A program made the translations under genes and the position numbers. Below are positions 1 to 14,900 of a DNA stretch of 64,000 nucleotides, piece after piece. Position 1 is the first letter of the stretch; each line of letters starts with the position of its first letter. The stretch comes from Nymphaea colorata (taxonomy: Eukaryota; Streptophyta; Magnoliopsida; Nymphaeales; Nymphaeaceae): contig NC_045138.2 of assembly GCF_008831285.2 (NCBI RefSeq), forward strand, positions 14,148,571 to 14,212,570. The letters run 5' to 3'. Under the pieces are notes generated by a model. The model was not told the DNA's origin, did not search any database, and saw nothing but the letters and a program-made list of their open reading frames with translations.

Positions 1-3000
1 TCAAAAAGATAAAGGCTTCAACTTTAAATGTATGGATTGATTAAGTATGAAACCTTCCAACACTAGATCTTCTAGTACAGACTTTGAAGGTAATTTTCTT
101 ACATTGAGATGTCCTAATCTTCGATGACAATGATTATATCACTCATTTTGACAACACTATAATAACATAAATTGTTCATATAATCTGCCATTTCCCAAAT
201 CGTCCCTAAACAACCTCCTAGTTCGTGATCCCAGACCTAAGATTTATTTTGAAACAAAACAACATCTTAGCCACAATACATGATTTGTCAGATGTCAAAG
301 TCAATCAGACATGTTTTTGGATGAATGACTAGAATCAGATCGGATCGTAGATCAGGTGGATTGGATCAAAGGTTTCATCAAGGGGCACATGGATCAGAGG
401 TCAAACCTGATCCGGTTTAGATGTTGGATTTTGACCTTGAGCTTGGCATCTAAATCAGAAGTCTAATATGACCCGGTTTAGATGTTTGGTTTGAGTTCTA
501 AGTCTCAGGTCAAGATCAGAGGTCTAATCTGATCTGATTTAGATGTTGGATTTAGATTTTGGAAGTACGGTTTGGACAAAAGGTCTAATCTGATCAGTTT
601 TAGACGTTGGATTTGGATGTTGGATCAATGGACTAGATCAGAGGTCTAATCTGATTCGGTTTTGACATTGGAGTGGGGTAACTTCTAGTCCTACTCTTTG
701 ATGCAAATGTTTATGTCAATCATCCTATCAACACTATATAAGATATCGTTGGATGAGATAAAATTTTGATATAACAAACATCTCCTTTTCTAAAACCATT
801 CCTATTCAACTTCTCATACCAGTGACCTTACGCCCAACACTTGTTCGATGAGAAATCAATATAACAAATATGATCAAATATTCAGCAAACATCAAAGTTA
901 ACCAGATAGGTGATTTTGAATAATTAGTTTTAGATGTAACCGTAGATAAAGTACATAGGGTCAGAGGTTTGATCTAGTGGGATATGGATCAGATGTGAGA
1001 TTTCAACTTTGAAACCGGCTTATGGCTCAGAAGTTTAGTCTAACCCAACGTAAATGTTGCATTTGAATTTTAAATCTCATGTCAAGATCAGAGGTCTAAT
1101 CTGATCTAAGTTGTAGGTTAGATTTAGAATTTAGATCTATGGTTTGGATCAGAGGTCTCACCTGATCGGTACAAGGTGTGGGATTTAGACTTTGGATCCA
1201 TGGACTAGATCAGAGGTCTAACCTGATCTTGTTTAGATGTTGGATTTGGAATTCATGCCGAGTCTAGATACATAATCGACATTTTTTCAGGATGTACGGT
1301 GGCTTATAATCATCCCAATAAAAACGTTCAAAGGACATTGAAGTGAAAATGGATGTTTGTCAAAAAGATAAAGATTTCAACTTGTCATTATGCATTTCCA
1401 AAATATGAAACCTTCAACACAAAATCTTTTAATTGAGGCATTGAAGACAATTTTCTTAACTCGGGATCTCCTAACCTTTGGTACAAATGCTTATATCAAT
1501 CATTTTGACAACACAATACAACATGCCGTTGGATAACATAAATTGTCCATATAATAGAGATCTCCTTTTCCCAAACCATCCCTCATCAACTTCCTGGACC
1601 TATGATCCTAGACCTAACATTTATATGATGAGAAAACAAAATCAAAGCCATAATCCAAGATTTGACAAACATCAAAGATAGTCACATAGTTAGTTGGAAG
1701 AATCACCAGAATTAGAAGTGATCGTAGCTCAAGTGGATAGGATAAGAGGTTCCATCGAGCGACATATGGATTAGAGGTCTAATCTGATTCGGTTTCAATG
1801 TGGGATTTGGACTTGGGCTGAGTCTAAATACATAATCCACATTTTCTCATGATGTAGGGAGGCTTCTAATCATCCCAATGATCACCTTCAAAGGACAATG
1901 TAGTGGAAGCAGACGTTTGTCAAAAAGATAAAGGCTTCAAGTTTAAATGTATGGATTGATTAAGTATGAAACCTTCCAACACTAGATCTTCTAGTACAGA
2001 CTTTGAAGGTAATTTTCTTACATTGAGATGTCCTAATCTTCGATGACAATGATTATATCACTCATTTTGACAACACTATAATAACATAAATTGTTCATAT
2101 AATCTGCATCTCCATTTCCCAAACCATCGCTAATCAACCTCCTAGTTCGTGATCCCAGACCTAAGATTTATTTTGAAACAAAACAACATCTTAGCCACAA
2201 TACATGATTTGTTAGATGTCAAAGTCAATCAGACATGTATGTGGATGAATGACTAGAATTAGATCGGATCGTAGATCAGGTGGATTGGATCAAAGGCCTC
2301 ATCAAGTGGCATATGGATCAAAGGTCAAACCTGATCCGGTTTAGATGTGGGATTTGGACCTTGAGCTTGACATCTAGATCAGAAGTCTAATATGACCCGG
2401 TTTAGATGTCGGGTTTGAGTTCTACGTCTCAGGTCAAGATCAGAGGTCTAATCTGATCTGATTTAGATGTTGGATTTAGATTTTGGAAGTACGGTTTGGA
2501 TCAGAGGTCTAATCTGATCAGTTTTAGGTGTTGGATTTCGATGTTCGATCAATGGACTAGATCAAAGGTCTAATCTGATCCGTTTTGACGTTGGAGTGGG
2601 GTAACTTCTAATCATCCCAATAAACGAGTTCAAAGGACATTATACAGAAAATGGATATCTATAATAAATATAATGATTTCAATTTTCCATGTATGCATTT
2701 ATTATATATGAAATCTTCAACACAAGGTCTTTCAGTGGCAACATTAAATCTAATTTTCCAACATTGAGATGTCCTACTCTTTGACGCAATTGTTTATGTC
2801 AATCATCCTATCAACACTATATAAGATATCGTTGGATAAGATAAAATTTTGATATAACAAACATCTCCTTTTCTAAAACCATTCCTAATCAACTTCTCAT
2901 ACCAGTGACCTTACGCCCAACACTTGTTCGATGAGAAATCAATATAACAAATATGATCAAATATTCAGAAAACATCAAAGTTAACCAGATAGGTGATTTT

Positions 3001-6000
3001 GAATAATTAGTTTTAGATGTAACCGTAGATAAAGTACATAGGGTCAGAGGTTTGATCTAGTGGGATATGGATCAGATGTGAGATTTCAACTTTGAAACCG
3101 GCTTATGGCTCAGAAGTCTAATCTGACCCAACGTAAATGTTGCATTTGAATTTTAAATCTCATGTCAAGATCAGAGGTCTAATCTGATCTAAGTTGTAGG
3201 TTAGATTTAGAATTTAGATCTATGGTTTGGATCAGAGGTCTCACCTGATCGGTACAAGGTGTGGGATTTAGACTTTGGATCCATGGACTAGATCAGAGGT
3301 CTAACCTGATCTTGTTTAGATGTTGGATTTGGAATTCATGTCGAGTCTAGATACATAATCGACATTTTTTCAGGATGTACGGTGGCTTATAATCATCCCA
3401 ATAAAAACGTTCAAAGGACATTGAAGTGAAAATGGATGTTTGTCAAAAAGATAAAGATTTCAACTTGTCATTATGCATTTCCAAAATATGAAACCTTCAA
3501 CACATAATCTTTTAATTGAGGCATTGAAGACAATTTTCTTAACTCGGGATCTCCAAACCTTTGGTACAAATGCTTATATCAATCATTTTGACAACACAAT
3601 ACAACATGCCGTTGGATAACATAAATTGTCCATATAATAGAGATCTCCTTTTCCCAAACCATCCCTCATCAACTTCATGGACCTATGCTCCTAGACCTAA
3701 CATTTATATGATGAGAAAACAAAATCAAAGACATAATCCAAGATTTGACAAACATCAAAGATAGTCAGATAGTTAGTTGGAAGAATCGCCAGAATTAGAA
3801 GTGATCGTAGCTCAAGTGGATAGGATAAGAGGTTCCATCGAGCGACATATGGATCAGAGGTCTAATCTGATCCGGTTTCAATGTTGGATTTGGACTTGGG
3901 CAGAGTCTAAATACATAATCCACATTTTCTCATGATGTAGGGAGGCTTCTAATCATCCCAATGATCACCTTCAAAGGACAATGTAGTGGAAGCAGACGTT
4001 TGTCAAAAAGATAAAGGTTTCAACTTTAAATGTATGGATTGATTAAGTATGAAACCTTCCAACACTAGATCTTCTAGTACAGACTTTGAAGGTAATTTTC
4101 TTACATTGAGATGTCCTAATCTTCGATGCAAATGATTATATCACTCATTTTGACAACACTAAAATAACATAAATTGTCCATATAATCTGCATCTCCATTT
4201 CCCAAACCATCCCTAAACAACCTCCTAGTTCGTGATCCCAGACCTAAGATTTATTTTGAAACAAAATAACATCTTAGCCACAATACATGATTTGTCAGAT
4301 GTCAAAGTCAATCAGACATGTATTTGGATGAATGACTAGAATTAGATCGGATCGTAGATCAGGTGGATTGGATCAAAGGTTTCATCAAGGGGCACATGGA
4401 TCAGAGGTCAAACCTGATCCGGTTTAGATGTTGGAGTTGGACCTTGAGCTTGGCATCTAGATCAGAAGTCTAATATGACCCGGTTTAGATGTTGGATTTG
4501 AGTTCTAAGTCTCAGGTCAAGATCAGAGGTCTAATCTGATCTGATTTAGATGTTGGATTTAGATTTTGGAAGTACAGTTTGGACCAGAGGTCTAATCTGA
4601 TCAGTTTAAGGTGTTGGATTTAGATGTTGGATCAATGGACTAGATCAAAGGTCTAATCTGTTCCGATTTTGACGTTGTTGTGGGTAACTTCTAATCATCC
4701 CAATAAACAAGTTCAAAGGACATTATACAGAAAATGGATATCTATAATAAATATAATGATTTCAATTTTCCATGTATGCATTTATTATATATGAAATCTT
4801 CAACACAAGGTCTTTCAGTGGCAACATTAAATCTAATTTTCCAACATTGAGATGTCCTACTCTTTGACGCAATTGTTTATGTCAATCATCCTATCAACAC
4901 TATATAAGATATCGTTGGATAAGATAAACTTTTGATATAACAAACATCTCCTTTTCTAAAACCATTCCTAATCAACTTCTCAGACCAGTGACCTTACGCC
5001 CAACACTTGTTTGATGAGAAATCAATATAATAAATATGATCAAATATTCAGCAAACATCAAAGTTAACCAGATAGGTGATTTTGAATAATTAGATTTAGA
5101 TGTAACCATAGATAAAGCACATAGGGTCAGAGGTTTGATCTAGTGGGATATGGATCAGATGTGAGATTTCAACTTTGAAACCGGCTTATGGCTCAGAAGT
5201 CTAATCTGACCCAACGTAAATGTTGCATTTGAATTTTAAATCTCATGTCAAGATCAGAGGTCTAATCTGATCTAAGTTGTAGGTTAGATTTAAAATTTAG
5301 ATCTATGGTTTGGATCATAGGTCTCACCTGATCGGTACAAGGTGTGGGATTTAGACTTTGGATCCATGGACTAGATCAGAGGTCTAACCTGATCTTGTTT
5401 AGATGTTGGATTTGGAATTCATGCCGAGTCTAGATACATAATCGACATTTTTTCAGGATGTACGGTGGCTTATAATCATCCCAATAAAAACGTTCAAAGG
5501 ACATTGAAGTGAAAATGGATGTTTGTCAAAAAGATAAAGATTTCAACTTGTCATTATGCATTTCCAAATATGAAACCTTCAACACAAAATCTTTTAATTG
5601 AGGCATTGAAGACAATTTTCTTAACTCGGGATCTCCTAACCTTTGGTACAAATGCTTATATCAATCATTTTGACAACACAATACAACATGCCGTTGGATA
5701 ACATAAATTGTCCATATAATAGAGATCTCCTTTCCCAAACCATCCCTCATCAACTTCCTGGACCTATGATCCTAGACCTAACATTTATATGATGAGAAAA
5801 CAAAATCAAAGCCATAATCCAAGATTTGACAAACATCAAAGATAGTCAGATAGTTAGTTGGAAGAATCACCAGAATTAGAAGTGATCGTAGCTCAAGTGG
5901 ATAGGATAAGAGGTTCCATCGAGCGACATATGGATCAGAGGTCTAATCTGATCCGGTTTCAATGTTGGATTTGGACTTGGGCAGAGTCTAAATACATAAT

Positions 6001-9000
6001 CCACATTTTCTCATGATGTAGGGAGGCTTCTAATCATCCCAATGATCACCTTCAAAGGACAATGTAGTGGAAGCAGACGTTTGTCAAAAGATAAAGGTTT
6101 CAACTTTAAATGTATGGATTGATTAAGTATGAAACCTTCCAACACTAGATCTTCTAGTACAGACTTTGAAGGTAATTTTCTTACATTGAGATGTCCTAAT
6201 CTTCGATGCAAATGATTATATCACTCATTTTGACAACACTAAAATAACATAAATTGTCCATATAATCTGCATCTCCATTTCCCAAACCATCCCTAAACAA
6301 CCTCCTAGTTCGTGATCCCAGACCTAAGATTTATTTGAAACAAAATAACATCTTAGCCACAATACATGATTTGTCAGATGTCAAAGTCAATCAGACATGT
6401 ATTTGGATGAATGACTAGAATTAGATCGGATCGTAGATCAGGTGGATTGGATCAAAGGTTTCATCAAGGGGCACATGGATCAGAGGTCAAACCTGATCCG
6501 GTTTAGATGTTGGAGTTGGACCTTGAGCTTGGCATCTAGATCAGAAGTCTAATATGACCCGGTTTAGATGTTGGATTTGAGTTCTAAGTCTCAGGTCAAG
6601 ATGAGAGGTCTAATCTGATCTGATTTAGATGTTGGATTTAGATTTTGGAAGTACAGTTTGGACCAGAGGTCTAATCTGATCAGTTTAAGGTGTTGGATTT
6701 AGATGTTGGATCAATGGACTAGATCAAAGGTCTAATCTGTTGTTCCGATTTTGACGTTGTTGTGGGGTAACTTCTAATCATCCCAATAAACAAGTTCAAA
6801 GGACATTATACAGAAAATGGATATCTATAATAAATATAACGATTTCAATTTTCCATGTATGCATTTATTATATATGAAATCTTCAACACAAGGTCTTTCA
6901 GTGGCAACATTAAATCTAATTTTCCAACATTGAGATGTCCTACTCTTTGACGCAATTGTTTATGTCAATCATCCTATCAACACTATATAAGATATCGTTG
7001 GATAAGATAAACTTTTGATATAACAAACATCTCCTTTTCTAAAACCATTCCTAATCAACTTCTCAGACCAGTGACCTTACGCCCAACACTTGTTTGATGA
7101 GAAATCAATATAATAAATATGATCAATATTCAGCAAACATCAAAGTTAACCAGATAGGTGATTTTGAATAATTAGATTTAGATGTAACCATAGATAAAGC
7201 ACATAGGGTCAGAGGTTTGATCTAGTGGATATGGATCAGATGTGAGATTTCAACTTTGAAACCGGCTTATGGCTCAGAAGTCTAATCTGACCCAACGTAA
7301 ATGTTGCATTTGAATTTTAAATCTCATGTCAAGATCAGAGGTCTAATCTGATCTAAGTTGTAGGTTAGATTTAAAATTTAGATCTATGGTTTGGATCATA
7401 GGTCTCATCTGATCGGTACAAGGTGTGGGATTTAGACTTTGGATCCATGGACTAGATCAGAGGTCTAACCTGATCTGGTTTAGATGTTGGATTTGGAATT
7501 CAAGTGAGTCTAGATACGTAATCCACATTTTTTGGGATGTAGGCTGGCATATAATCATCCCAATAAAAACGTTCAAAGACATTGAAGTGAAAATGGATGT
7601 TTGTCAAAAGGATAAGATTTAAACTTGTCATTATGCATTTCAAAATATGAAACCTTCAACACATAATCTTTTAATTGAGGATTGACATTAAGACAATTTC
7701 TGTAACTCGGGATCTCCAAACTTGGTACAATGCTTATATCAATCATTTTGACAACCAATACAACATGCCGTTGGAATACATAAATTGTCCATATAATAGG
7801 AGATCTCCTTTTCCCAAACCATCCCTCATCAACTTCATGGACCTATGCTCCTAGACCTAACATTTATATGATGAGAAAACAAATCAAAGACATATCCAAG
7901 ATTTGACAAACATCAAAGATAGTCAGATAGTTAGTTGGAAGAATCGCCAGAATTAGAAGTGATCGTAGCTCAAGTGGGATAGGATAAGAGGTTCCATCGA
8001 GCGACATATGGATCAGAGGTCTAATCTGATCCGGTTTCATGTTGGATTTGACTTGGGTAGAGTCTAAATACATAATCCACATTTTCTCATGATGTAGGGA
8101 GGCTTCTAATCTCCAATGATCACCTTCAAAGGACATGTAGTGGAAGCAGACGTTTGTTCAAAAAGATAAAGGTTTCAACTTTAAATGTATGGATTGATTA
8201 AGTATGAACCTTCCAACACTAGATCTTCCAGTACAGACTTTGAAGGTAATTTCTTACATTGAGATGTCCTAATCTTCGATGCAAATGATTATATCACTCA
8301 TTTTGACAACACTAAATAACATAAATTGTCCATATAATCTGCATTCCATTTCCCAAACCATCCCTAAACAACCTCCTAGTTCGTGATCCCAGACCTAAGA
8401 TTTATTTTGAAACAAAATAACATCTTAGCCACAATACATGATTTGTCAGATGTCAAAGTCAATCAGACATGTATTTGGATGAATGAACTAGAATAGATCG
8501 GATCGTAGATCAGGTGGATTGGATCAAAGGTTTCATCAAGGGGCAATGGATCAGAAGTCAACCTGATCCGGTTTAGATGTTGGAGTTGGACCTTGAGCTT
8601 GGCATCTAGATCAGAAGTCTAATATGACCGGGTTTAGATGTTGGATTTGAGTTCTAAGTCTCAGGTCAAGATCAGAGTCTAATCTGATCTGATTTAGATG
8701 TTGGATTTAGATTTTGGAAGTACAGTTTGGACAGAGGTCTAATCTGATCAGTTTAAGGTGTTGGATTTAGATGTTGGATCAATGGACTAGATCAAGGTCT
8801 AATTGTTCCGATTTTGACGTTGTTGTGGGTAACTTCTAATCATCCCAATAAACAAGTTCAAAGGACATTATACAGAAAATGGATATCTATAATAAATATA
8901 ATGATTTCAATTTTCCATGTATGCATTTATTATATATGAAATCTTCAACACAAGGTCTTTCAGTGGCAACATTAAATCTAATTTTCCAACATTGAGATGT

Positions 9001-9763
9001 CCTACTCTTTGACGCAATTGTTTATTTCAATCATCCTATCAACACTATATAAGATATCGTTGGATAAGATAAACTTTTGATATAACAAACATCTCCTTTT
9101 CTAAAACCATTCCTAATCAACTTCTCAGACCAGTGACCTTATGCCCCAACACTTGTTTGATGAGAAATCAATATAACAAATATGATCAAATATTCAGCAA
9201 CATCAAAGTTAACCAGATAGGTGATTTTGAATAATTAGATTTAGATGTACCGATAAAGTACATAGGGTCAGAGGTTTGATCTAAGTGGATATGGATCAGA
9301 TGTGAGATTTCAACTTTGAAACCGGCTTATGGCTCAGAAGTCTAATCTGACCCAACGTAAAGTTGCATTTGAATTTTAAATCTCATGTCAAGATCAGAGG
9401 TCTAATCTGATCTAAGTTGTATTAGATTTAAAATTTAGATCTATGGTTTGGATCATAGGTCTCATCTGATCGGTACAAGGTGTGGGATTTAGACTTTGGA
9501 TCCATGGACTAGATCAGAGGTCTAACCTGATCTGTTTAGATGTTGGATTTGGAATTCAAGTTGAGTCTAGATACGTAATCCACATTTTTTTGGATGTAGG
9601 CTGGCATATAATCATCCCAATAAAAACGTTCAAAGGACATTGAAGTGAAAATGGATGTTTGTCAAAAGGATAAAGATTTAAACTTGTCATTATGCATTTC
9701 CAAAATATGAAACCTTCAACACATAATCTTTTAATTGAGGCATTGAAGACAATTTTCTTAACT
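1..9763 (+). repeat. Satellite array, block 1 (about 4.7 units of 2.08 kb)
   Basis: Direct tandem array. The landmark ttggtacaa recurs at 1478, 3561, 5643 and 7722, giving periods of 2083, 2082 and 2079 bp. Within a unit the landmark ttcaaagg occurs three times (1327, 1888, 2629, then 3410), so each unit is three related but diverged monomers of about 561, 741 and 781 bp. Monomers carry 60-bp-class subrepeats around gatcagaggtctaatctgatc-like cores (for example 514, 576, 636). The unit whose third monomer lies near 680 lacks about 160 bp present in other units (equivalent to 2611-2770). Short open frames of 60-90 codons recur once per unit but lack conserved ATG starts and are broken by indels, so I do not call genes. 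The 7200-9763 part has many single-base deletions relative to the matching copy near 22300-24866. I do not recognise the family. Confidence 0.95.
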
Positions 9764-9863
9764 NNNNNNNNNNNNNNNNNNNNNNNNNNNNNNNNNNNNN
9801 NNNNNNNNNNNNNNNNNNNNNNNNNNNNNNNNNNNNNNNNNNNNNNNNNNNNNNNNNNNNNNN
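9764..9863. other. Assembly gap (100 N)
   Basis: Exactly 100 consecutive N. A round length of 100 normally marks a scaffold join of unknown true size. The sequence before the gap is in direct satellite orientation and the sequence after it is inverted. Confidence 0.99.
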
Positions 9864-11868
9864 CTCATCCAACGATATCTTATATAGTGTTGATAGGAAT
9901 GATTGACATAAACATTTGCATCAAAGAGTAGGACTAGAAGTTACCCCACTCCAATGTCAAAACCGAATCAGATTAGACCTCTGATCTAGTCCATTGATCC
10001 AACATCCAAATCCAACGTCTAAAACTGATTCAGATTAGACCTTTTGTCCAAACCGTACTTCCAAAATCTAAATCCAACATCTAAATCAGATCAGATTAGA
10101 CCTCTGATCTTGACCTGAGACTTAGAACTCAAACCAAACATCTAAACCGGGTCATATTAGACTTCTGATCTAGATGCCAGCTCAAGGTTCAAAATCCAAC
10201 ATCTAAACCGATCAGGTTTGACCTCTGATCCATGTTGCCCCTTGATGAAACCTTTGATCCAATCCACCTGATCTACGATCCGATCTGATTTCTAGTCATT
10301 CATCCAAATACATGTCTGATTGACTTTGACATCTGACAAATCATGTATTGTGGCTAAGATGTTGTTTTGTTTCAAAATAAATCTTAGGTCTGGGATCACG
10401 AACTAGGAGGTTGTTTAGGGACGGTTTGGGAAATGGCAGATTATATGAACAATTTATGTTATTATAGTGTTGTCAAAATGAGTGATATAATCATTTGCAT
10501 CGAAGATTAGGACATCTCAATGTAAGAAATTACCTTCAAAGTCTGTACTAGAAGATCTAGTGTTGGAAGGTTTCATACTTAATCAATCCATACATTTAAA
10601 GTTGAAACCTTTATCTTTTTGACAAACGTCTGCTTCCACTACATTGTCCTTTGAAGGTGATCATTGGGATGATTAGAAGCCTCCCTACATCATGAGAAAA
10701 TGTGGATTATGTATTTAGACTCTGCCCAAGTCCAAATCCAACATTGAAACCGGATCAGATTAGACCTCTGATCCATATGTCGCTCGATGGAACCTCTTAT
10801 CCTATCCACTTGAGCTACGATCACTTCTAATTCTGGCGATTCTTCCAACTAACTATCTGACTATCTTTGATGTTTGTCAAATCTTGGATTATGTCTTTGA
10901 TTTTGTTTTCTCATCATATAAATGTTAGGTCTAGGAGCATAGTCCATGAAGTTGATGAGGGATGGTTGGGAAAAGGAGATCTCTATTATATGGACAATTT
11001 ATGTTATCCAACGGCATGTTGTATTGTGTTGTCAAAATGATTGATATAGCATTTGTACCAAAGGTTAGGAGATCCCGAGTTAAGAAAATTGTCTTCAATG
11101 CCTCAATTAAAAGATTTTGTGTTGAAGGTTTCATATTTGGAAATGCATAATGACAAGTTGAAATCTTTATCTTTTTGACAAACATCCATTTTCACTTCAA
11201 TGTCCTTTGAACGTTTTTATTGGGATGATTATAAGCCACCGTACATCCTGAAAAATGTCGATTATGTATCTAGACTCGGCATGAATTCCAAATCCACATC
11301 TAAACAAGATCAGGTTAGACCTCTGATCTAGTCCATGGATCCAAAGTCTAAATCCCACACCTTGTACCGATCAGGTGAGACCTCTGATCCAAACCATAGA
11401 TCTAATTCTAAATCTAACCTACAACTTAGATCAGATTAGACCTCTGATCTTGACATGAGATTTAAAATTCAAATGCAACATTTACGTTGGGTCAGATTAG
11501 ACTTCTGAGCCATAAGCCGGTTTCAAAGTTGAAATCTCACATCTGATCCATATCCCACTAGATCAAACCTCTGACCCTATGTACTTTATCTACGGTTACA
11601 TCTAAAACTAATTATTCAAAATCACCTATCTGGTTAACTTTGATTGTTTGGCTGAATATTTGATCATATTTGTTATATTGATTTCTCATCGAACAAGTGT
11701 TGGGCGTAAGGTCACTGGTATGAGAAGTTGATTAGGAATGGTTTTAGAAAAGGAGATGTTTGTTATATCAAAATTTTATCTTATCCAACGATATCTTATA
11801 TAGTGTTGATAGGATGATTGACATAAACATTTGCATCAAAGAGTAGACTAGAAGTTACCCCACTCCAA
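9864..11868 (-). repeat. Inverted satellite segment, left arm of palindrome
   Basis: About one short-form satellite unit in reverse orientation relative to all other units in the window. It begins with ctcatccaacgatatc, the reverse complement of 13943-13958, and ends at ...ccactccaa, the reverse complement of the start of the right arm at 11955. Arm lengths are 2005 and 2004 bp. Differences seen by eye are mostly single-base indels. The unit is the form lacking about 160 bp, as is the right arm. Confidence 0.9.
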
Positions 11869-11954
11869 TGTCAAAACCGAATCAGATTAGACCTCTGAAC
11901 TAGTCCATTGATCCAACATCCAAATCCAACGTCTAAAACTGATCAGATTAGACC
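11869..11954. repeat. Unpaired spacer of the satellite palindrome
   Basis: 86 bp between the two inverted arms. It continues the left arm's inverted satellite orientation (revcomp subrepeats with gatcagattagacc) and has no counterpart in the right arm, so it would form the loop of a hairpin. Confidence 0.8.
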
Positions 11955-14900
11955 TTGGAGTGGGGTAACTTCTAGTCCTACTCTTTGATGCAAATGTTTA
12001 TGTCAATCATCCTATCAACACTATATAAGATATCGTTGGATAAGATAAAATTTTGATATAACAACATCTCCTTTTCTAAAACCATTCCTAATCAACTTCT
12101 CATACCAGTGACCTTACGCCCAACACTTGTTCGATGAGAAATCAATATAACAAATATGATCAATATTCAGCAAACATCAAAGTTAACCAGATAGGTGATT
12201 TTGAATAATTAGTTTTAGATGTAACCGTAGATAAAGTACATAGGGTCAGAGGTTTGATCTAGTGGGATATGGATCAGATGTGAGATTTCAACTTTGAAAC
12301 CGGCTTATGGCTCAGAAGTCTAATCTGACCCAACGTAAATGTTGCATTTGAATTTTAAATCTCATGTCAAGATCAGAGGTCTAATCTGATCTAAGTTGTA
12401 GGTTAGATTTAGAATTTAGATCTATGGTTTGGATCAGAGGTCTCACCTGATCGGTACAAGGTGTGGGATTAGACTTTGGATCCATGGACTAGATCAGAGG
12501 TCTAACCTGATCTTGTTTAGATGTTGGATTTGGAATTCATGCCGAGTCTAGATACATAATCGACATTTTTCAGGATGTACGGTGGCTTATAATCATCCCA
12601 ATAAAAACGTTCAAAGGACATTGAAGTGAAAATGGATGTTTGTCAAAAAGATAAAGATTTCAACTTGTCATTATGCATTTCCAAAATATGAAACCTTCAA
12701 CACAAAATCTTTTAATTGAGGCATTGAAGACAATTTTCTTAACTCGGGATCTCCTAACCTTTGGTACAAATGCTTATATCAATCATTTGACAACACAATA
12801 CAACATGCCGTTGGATAACATAAATTGTCCATATAATAGAGATCTCCTTTTCCCAAACCATCCCTCATCAACTTCATGGACCTATGCTCCTAGACCTAAC
12901 ATTTATATGATGAGAAAACAAAATCAAAGACATAATCCAAGATTGACAAACATCAAAGATAGTCAGATAGTTAGTTGGAAGAATCGCCAGAATTAGAAGT
13001 GATCGTAGCTCAAGTGGATAGGATAAGAGGTTCCATCGAGCGACATATGGATCAGAGGTCTAATCTGATCCGGTTTCAATGTTGGATTTGGACTTGGGCA
13101 GAGTCTAAATACATAATCCACATTTTCTCATGATGTAGGGAGGCTTCTAATCATCCCAATGATCACCTTCAAAGGACAATGTAGTGGAAGCAGACGTTTG
13201 TCAAAAAGATAAAGGTTTCAACTTTAAATGTATGGATTGATTAAGTATGAAACCTTCCAACACTAGATCTTCTAGTACAGACTTTGAAGGTAATTTTCTT
13301 ACATTGAGATGTCCTAATCTTCGATGCAAATGATTATATCACTCATTTTGACAACACTATAATAACATAAATTGTTCATATAATCTGCCATTTCCCAAAC
13401 CGTCCCTAAACAACCTCCTAGTTCGTGATCCCAGACCTAAGATTTATTTTGAAACAAAACAACATCTTAGCCACAATACATGATTTGTCAGATGTCAAAG
13501 TCAATCAGACATGTATTTGGATGAATGACTAGAATCAGATCGGATCGTAGATCAGGTGGATTGGATCAAAGGTTTCATCAAGGGGCACATGGATCAGAGG
13601 TCAAACCTGATCCGGTTTAGATGTTGGATTTTGACCTTGAGCTTGGCATCTAGATCAGAAGTCTAATATGACCCGGTTTAGATGTTTGGTTTGAGTTCTA
13701 AGTCTCAGGTCAAGATCAGAGGTCTAATCTGATCTGATTTAGATGTTGGATTTAGATTTTGGAAGTACGGTTTGGACAAAAGGTCTAATCTGATCAGTTT
13801 TAGACGTTGGATTTGGATGTTGGATCAATGGACTAGATCAGAGGTCTAATCTGATTCGGTTTTGACATTTGGAGTGGGGTAACTTCTAGTCCTACTCTTT
13901 GATGCAAATGTTTATGTCAATCATCCTATCAACACTATATAAGATATCGTTGGATGAGATAAAATTTGATATAACAAACATCTCCTTTTCTAAAACCATT
14001 CCTAATCAACTTCTCATACCAGTGACCTTACGCCCAACACTTGTTCGATGAGAAATCAATATAACAAATATGATCAATATTCAGCAAACATCAAAGTTAA
14101 CCAGATAGGTGATTTTGAATAATTAGTTTTAGATGTAACCGTAGATAAAGTACATAGGGTCAGAGGTTTGATCTAGTGGGATATGGATCAGATGTGAGAT
14201 TTCAACTTTGAAACCGGCTTATGGCTCAGAAGTTAATCTAACCCAACGTAAATGTTGCATTTGAATTTTAAATCTCATGTCAAGATCAGAGGTCTAATCT
14301 GATCTAAGTTGTAGGTTAGATTTAGAATTTAGATCTATGGTTTGGATCAAGGTCTCATCTGATCGGTACAAGGTGTGAGATTTAGACTTTGGATCCATGG
14401 ACTAGATCAGAGGTCTAACCTGATCTTGTTTAGATGTTGGATTTGGAATTCATGCCGAGTCTAGATACATAATCGACATTTTTTCAGGATGTACGGTGGC
14501 TTATAATCATCCCAATAAAAACGTTCAAAGGACATTGAAGTGAAAATGGATGTTTGTCAAAAAGATAAAGATTTCACTTGTCATTATGCATTTCCAAAAT
14601 ATGAAACCTTCAACACAAAATCTTTTAATTGAGGCATTGAAGACAATTTTCTTAACTCGGATCTCCTAACCTTTGGTACAAATGCTTATATCAATCATTT
14701 TGACAACACAATACAACATGCCGTTGGAAACATAAATTGTCCATATAATAGAGATCTCCTTTTCCCAAACCATCCCTCATCAACTTCCTGGACCTATGAT
14801 CCTAGACCTAACATTATATGATGAGAAAACAAATCAAAGCCATAATCCAAGATTTGACAAACATCAAAGATAGTCACATAGTTAGTTGGAAGAATCACCA

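Noticed and set aside
1478..1681. 67-codon open frame repeated about every 2083 bp in the satellite
   Set aside because: It starts at TTG, recurs only because the repeat recurs, is broken by indels in several copies and has no recognisable domain. Not a gene.
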